DNA from: Saprospiraceae bacterium | Lineage (GTDB): Bacteria; Bacteroidota; Bacteroidia; Chitinophagales; Saprospiraceae | Direction of reading: 5' to 3' | Length of the DNA stretch: 15,381 nt | NCBI GenBank assembly: GCA_020849825.1 | Contig: JADZFP010000095.1 | Coordinates: forward strand, 1 to 15,381 | The notes under the pieces: generated by a model | What the model was told of the DNA's origin: nothing | Databases searched by the model: none | What the model saw: the letters and a program-made list of their open reading frames with translations, nothing else | In this document: positions 12,742 to 15,381 of the stretch, one piece after another | Position numbering within the stretch: the stretch's first letter is position 1 | How the letters are laid out: every line of letters begins with the position of its first letter | Made by a program: the position numbers and the translations under genes

Positions 12742-15222
12742 TTAGCCTTTGTAACCGGGAGGCGTTATTTTGCGTTTCGGCGCTCTTACAACGCGAAAAC
12801 CAACATACGCTTCCTCTGTGGCGGGCGGATAGGATGTGTGTTCGGCCGATCGGCCGAAGTTGGGACTATTCTCAAAATCGCCGCCCTTTGCAATCCGGTT
12901 AGTTCCTTCTCTTGGGCCATGGGGGTCCCTGTCTCCACCGCTGTAATAGTCAATATTGCTGTAATACAGCGGTTCGTACCAATCCCAGCACCATTCAGCC
13001 ACGTTCCCCGACATATTGTGAAGGCGCAGGGCATTGGACTTGAAAAAATCGACCGGGCGGGTGCCTTCGTGTTTCACATTGTTGTTGCAAATAAAATAGT
13101 CGGCAGAAGCGGAACAAGTTTTCAGATTCATGACCAGCGGGTCTGCTTCGTTCTGGCCATTGCCGAATCTTTTTTTATCGCCTCTTTCACGCGCCGCAAA
13201 TTCCCATTCTGCCTCGGTAGGCAGTCGATACCCGTCAGCCTCCCAGATGCATTTTACCGTCCACTTGTAGGGGTCGTCACCCTTGCGCCGTTTGCCTTTT
13301 TCGTTTCGATTTCCGGGATCATCATTCTTTTTATCGATCTGGTACACGGGAGTAAGCCCGTGTTGCATGCTTAACCAATTGCAAAATTCAACTGCATCAT
13401 ACCAGCTGACAAAAGCCGCAGGCCTTGTGGCACGACCAAATTCATCCCTGGGTTTGCGGCGATCGGTGCTCTTGCAAAACCGGTCGAACTCGTCGTAGGA
13501 AACTTCGGTACCGGACATCCAAAAATCACTGACGGTGATCAGGTGCGGCTTGTATTCATCCGAAGGGTCGTCTTCAAACAAGTCGCCCATATAAAATGTC
13601 CCGCCTTGTACATAAACAAAACCAGGCGCTACTTCTGGGCAGCCATTGGGTAGAGTTCCTTCATGGAAAGGGCATTCATCGAGATGATTAGGTACCGAAT
13701 CACCGTCGCTGTCAGGGCAACCGGCCCAGCGGGATTCGCCGGGCTCTGTGGGACATTTATCAATATCATCCTTGACCCCGTCGCGGTCCGAATCGCCCAC
13801 CACTACAATTTCGCTGGTTTTTGCATTTCCCGTATAAATTTCAAATCGAACACCTATCAACAATCGATATCCATCTTTTTGCCCGACAGGGTAAATCCAG
13901 ACCTTTTGTATCCGCCGGTTAAGCTGAATTTGCCGAACCTGTTTGTAATCGGTGACCGCCAGCCCGTCAACTTTGACGTAGGATTCAATTTTTTCGGATG
14001 ACTGGTAACGGTTTTCCAGTTTTTTGGCCAAACTGATTACATTGGGTGTGAGGTCTTTTGTCGGACTGTTGTTCACGGGCACGGTCTCTTCCTCCCAAAA
14101 TATCTGTTGTTCTTTGGCCCTCAATATGTCCTGCTCTTTTTTCCTGATTTGTTCAACAAGGTTGTCTCGCAAAAAACCAATGCTCTGTTCAGGGTTATTC
14201 TCTGCGAAGGACGCCCCCATGTTGTTGCAAATATTGCGGATTGATTTGCATCGTTCATCATAATCAGCTTGCGCTTCCTGAATATCCCGGTCAATTTTTT
14301 TCAGGCTTTTTTCTCCGTCTTCAATTATGCTACGGCGGCGGCGATCTTCTTTCAGGTTATCATCGATAATTCGTTGAATATGAGCGATCCGGAACGAATC
14401 AATATAGGCGATGTGTTTATCGCTGATTTTATTCCTGATCAATTCCTTTCGCCATGTCGTATCGTTTACCAGATCAAACACCATTGATTCTGTGGCAGTG
14501 CCGGCGCCCCCCGGCGTCAATTGGCTGGTGAGCGGCTTTATGCTGACGCGCGCCACATAAAGGAAGTAGCGGTTGCCGGCATCAAAACTAGTTTTGTCTT
14601 CTGCTTGCTCCGGATGGCATTCCCCCCGGGTAAAAGACTCGATAACGTCCTTTACATCTTCCTGACTGGCCACGGTCGTCAAGCGTTGAACAAAAGTTTC
14701 ACCCATGTCTTCAACGGCGCGTTCGTTAAGCGTCGATTGTGCAAGCCCCCTTAGCGCGCTTTGTTCGCGATTGATGTCCTCTTTTGTCAGGACTACAACA
14801 TACAAACCAAGTTGTTGGGTCGTGGCGAGGTTGTCGCCGAGTTGTTTCATCGCGGCATCGCGGCTCTTTTTGAGGGTTTCGACCCGCGCTCGCAATTCTG
14901 CCACATCTCCAAATTGCTGCAACTCGATTAATTGCCGACCCAGTTCCTTCTTTTCGCTATTGAGCTGGTCAACCCGGGTCGAAATTTCTTGTTCGCAACG
15001 GCGCCATTTTTTTATTTCAGCATCTGCCTCCGTCGATGTCGGTGTGTAACCGGAGATGTCTTTTTCCAATATAGCCAGAATGGACTTTTCCGTCAACAGC
15101 GTGGCTTCCACTGCGATCGGGCTGGCAGGTTCACAACCTGTTTGCGCCCTTAGGCAAAACTGCGGGATACTCGCAATGAAGATTAATAATACAATTTGGT
15201 TTACTGAACGCATAACTGTCAT
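12742..15222 (-). CDS. Secreted coiled-coil, TSP3-repeat, SUMF1-like protein
   Basis: An 826-residue exported protein with several parts. There is a signal peptide (1-27), a first coiled coil (about 67-130), and a mixed region with a LYVARVSIKP segment near 221-230. A second charged coiled coil follows (about 285-378), then a small domain at 390-470. Next are thrombospondin type 3 calcium-binding repeats (DSDRDGVKDDIDKCP at 477-491, DSDGDSVPNHLDECP at 504-518). A SUMF1/FGE-sulfatase domain (535-815) has FVYVQGGTFYMGD, DGYRLPTEAEWEFAAR, HNMSGNVAEWCWDWY and VGFRVVRAP. The catalytic cysteines of formylglycine-generating enzymes are absent: the region after AKGGDF (778-783) has none. A structural or binding role, as in the gliding proteins GldJ/GldK, is more likely. 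It is not an obvious GldK itself. It converges with the LPP20-like gene. Confidence 0.82.
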   Translation of the reverse strand: MTVMRSVNQIVLLIFIASIPQFCLRAQTGCEPASPIAVEATLLTEKSILAILEKDISGYTPTSTEADAEIKKWRRCEQEISTRVDQLNSEKKELGRQLIELQQFGDVAELRARVETLKKSRDAAMKQLGDNLATTQQLGLYVVVLTKEDINREQSALRGLAQSTLNERAVEDMGETFVQRLTTVASQEDVKDVIESFTRGECHPEQAEDKTSFDAGNRYFLYVARVSIKPLTSQLTPGGAGTATESMVFDLVNDTTWRKELIRNKISDKHIAYIDSFRIAHIQRIIDDNLKEDRRRRSIIEDGEKSLKKIDRDIQEAQADYDERCKSIRNICNNMGASFAENNPEQSIGFLRDNLVEQIRKKEQDILRAKEQQIFWEEETVPVNNSPTKDLTPNVISLAKKLENRYQSSEKIESYVKVDGLAVTDYKQVRQIQLNRRIQKVWIYPVGQKDGYRLLIGVRFEIYTGNAKTSEIVVVGDSDRDGVKDDIDKCPTEPGESRWAGCPDSDGDSVPNHLDECPFHEGTLPNGCPEVAPGFVYVQGGTFYMGDLFEDDPSDEYKPHLITVSDFWMSGTEVSYDEFDRFCKSTDRRKPRDEFGRATRPAAFVSWYDAVEFCNWLSMQHGLTPVYQIDKKNDDPGNRNEKGKRRKGDDPYKWTVKCIWEADGYRLPTEAEWEFAARERGDKKRFGNGQNEADPLVMNLKTCSASADYFICNNNVKHEGTRPVDFFKSNALRLHNMSGNVAEWCWDWYEPLYYSNIDYYSGGDRDPHGPREGTNRIAKGGDFENSPNFGRSAEHTSYPPATEEAYVGFRVVRAPKRKITPPGYKG

Positions 15223-15240
15223 TTGATATGTGGGAAAATG

Positions 15241-15270
15241 CTGGTTTCAGAACAAGAGCGTTCTGACCAG
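15241..15270 (-). promoter_or_regulatory. Leader hairpin before the SUMF1-like gene
   Basis: CTGGT (15241-15245) pairs with ACCAG (15266-15270) and CAGAAC (15248-15253) with GTTCTG (15260-15265), leaving a 6-nt loop and a 2-nt bulge. It sits 18 bp before the start codon on the minus strand, so it could affect ribosome access, or be a dyad operator. Confidence 0.4.
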
Positions 15271-15314
15271 GCTGTCTGGGGATATTAAACCATGCAAATC
15301 GGGAAAGGAATGAG

Positions 15315-15322
15315 CAAAATTA
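15315..15322 (-). promoter_or_regulatory. Possible -7 box of the SUMF1-like gene
   Basis: On the minus strand the bases read TAATTTTG, an exact TAnnTTTG match, about 92 bp before the start codon. No TTG is found at the right distance upstream, so the call is weak. The rest of 15271-15381 shows nothing further that I can support. Confidence 0.28.
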
Positions 15323-15381
15323 GAGAAACAAGATTGGAAGAAATGTCATGCCCTGCTGAAATTTCTTTTTACAATTGCAGA

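Noticed and set aside
12706..13374. Plus-strand ORF of 222 codons opposite the SUMF1-like gene
   Set aside because: It overlaps the clear FGE-like domain coded on the minus strand and has no recognisable features; its start also lies inside the LPP20-like gene.
12742..13620. Active formylglycine-generating enzyme
   Set aside because: The cysteine pair needed for catalysis is missing after the GGDF segment, and no sulfatase gene is nearby.
15292..15381. Plus-strand ATG with 30 open codons to the window edge
   Set aside because: It is too short to judge, shows no recognisable sequence, and overlaps the region expected to hold the promoter of the minus-strand gene. It could be a partial gene but I cannot support it.

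Overview
The window looks like a chromosomal segment of a Bacteroidota bacterium with moderately high GC, probably from the Saprospiria/Lewinella side of the phylum. Three things support this: promoter cores of the phylum's TAnnTTTG type (with TTG about 20 bp upstream at two of them), lipoproteins with acidic residues after the lipid-anchored cysteine, and a secreted peptidase carrying a type IX secretion (T9SS) C-terminal sorting domain. The species call is inference; no database search was possible.

Region 1 (1-3072) is a translation cluster: rplM (L13), rpsI (S9), rpsB (S2) and tsf (EF-Ts), all on the + strand. It starts from a well-formed promoter at 197-227. Between that promoter and rplM lies a small terminator-like hairpin that could act as an attenuator. 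The rpsB-tsf gap holds a 12-bp perfect inverted repeat, and the region after tsf holds a series of inverted repeats ending in a strong intrinsic terminator (3189-3219).

Region 2 (3250-4655) is a two-gene unit: a SAM-dependent methyltransferase whose stop overlaps the start of a VanW-family gene (ATGA).

Region 3 (4733-10981) reads as a copper (or other soft metal) handling locus. It contains a small secreted protein with a Cys-x-Gly-Lys-Cys motif, a His/Asp-rich lipoprotein, an outer-membrane barrel with an N-terminal CxxCxC, an MbnP-family lipoprotein with the WxW motif, a YHS-domain lipoprotein, a T9SS-exported M1 metallopeptidase and a di-heme cytochrome c peroxidase that could be the MbnH partner of MbnP. 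A terminator and a candidate promoter at 7537-7641 suggest two transcription units: 4733-7507 and 7721-10981. In known MbnP/MbnH pairs, the di-heme enzyme oxidises a tryptophan of MbnP to kynurenine to make a copper site. Here the pair is split by the YHS and peptidase genes. This is the most interesting content of the window.

Region 4 (11107-15381) begins after a strong terminator with pyrH (UMP kinase). A secreted LPP20-like protein follows. Converging on it, with only 5 bp between stop codons, is a long minus-strand gene for a secreted protein with coiled coils, thrombospondin type 3 calcium repeats and a SUMF1/FGE-like domain that lacks the catalytic cysteines. The usual tsf-pyrH neighbourhood is therefore interrupted by about 8 kb of envelope and metal genes, bounded by terminators on both sides. 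No stretch longer than 300 bases lacks a gene; the longest is 1-299, described below. No tRNA, rRNA, CRISPR array or insertion sequence was seen.
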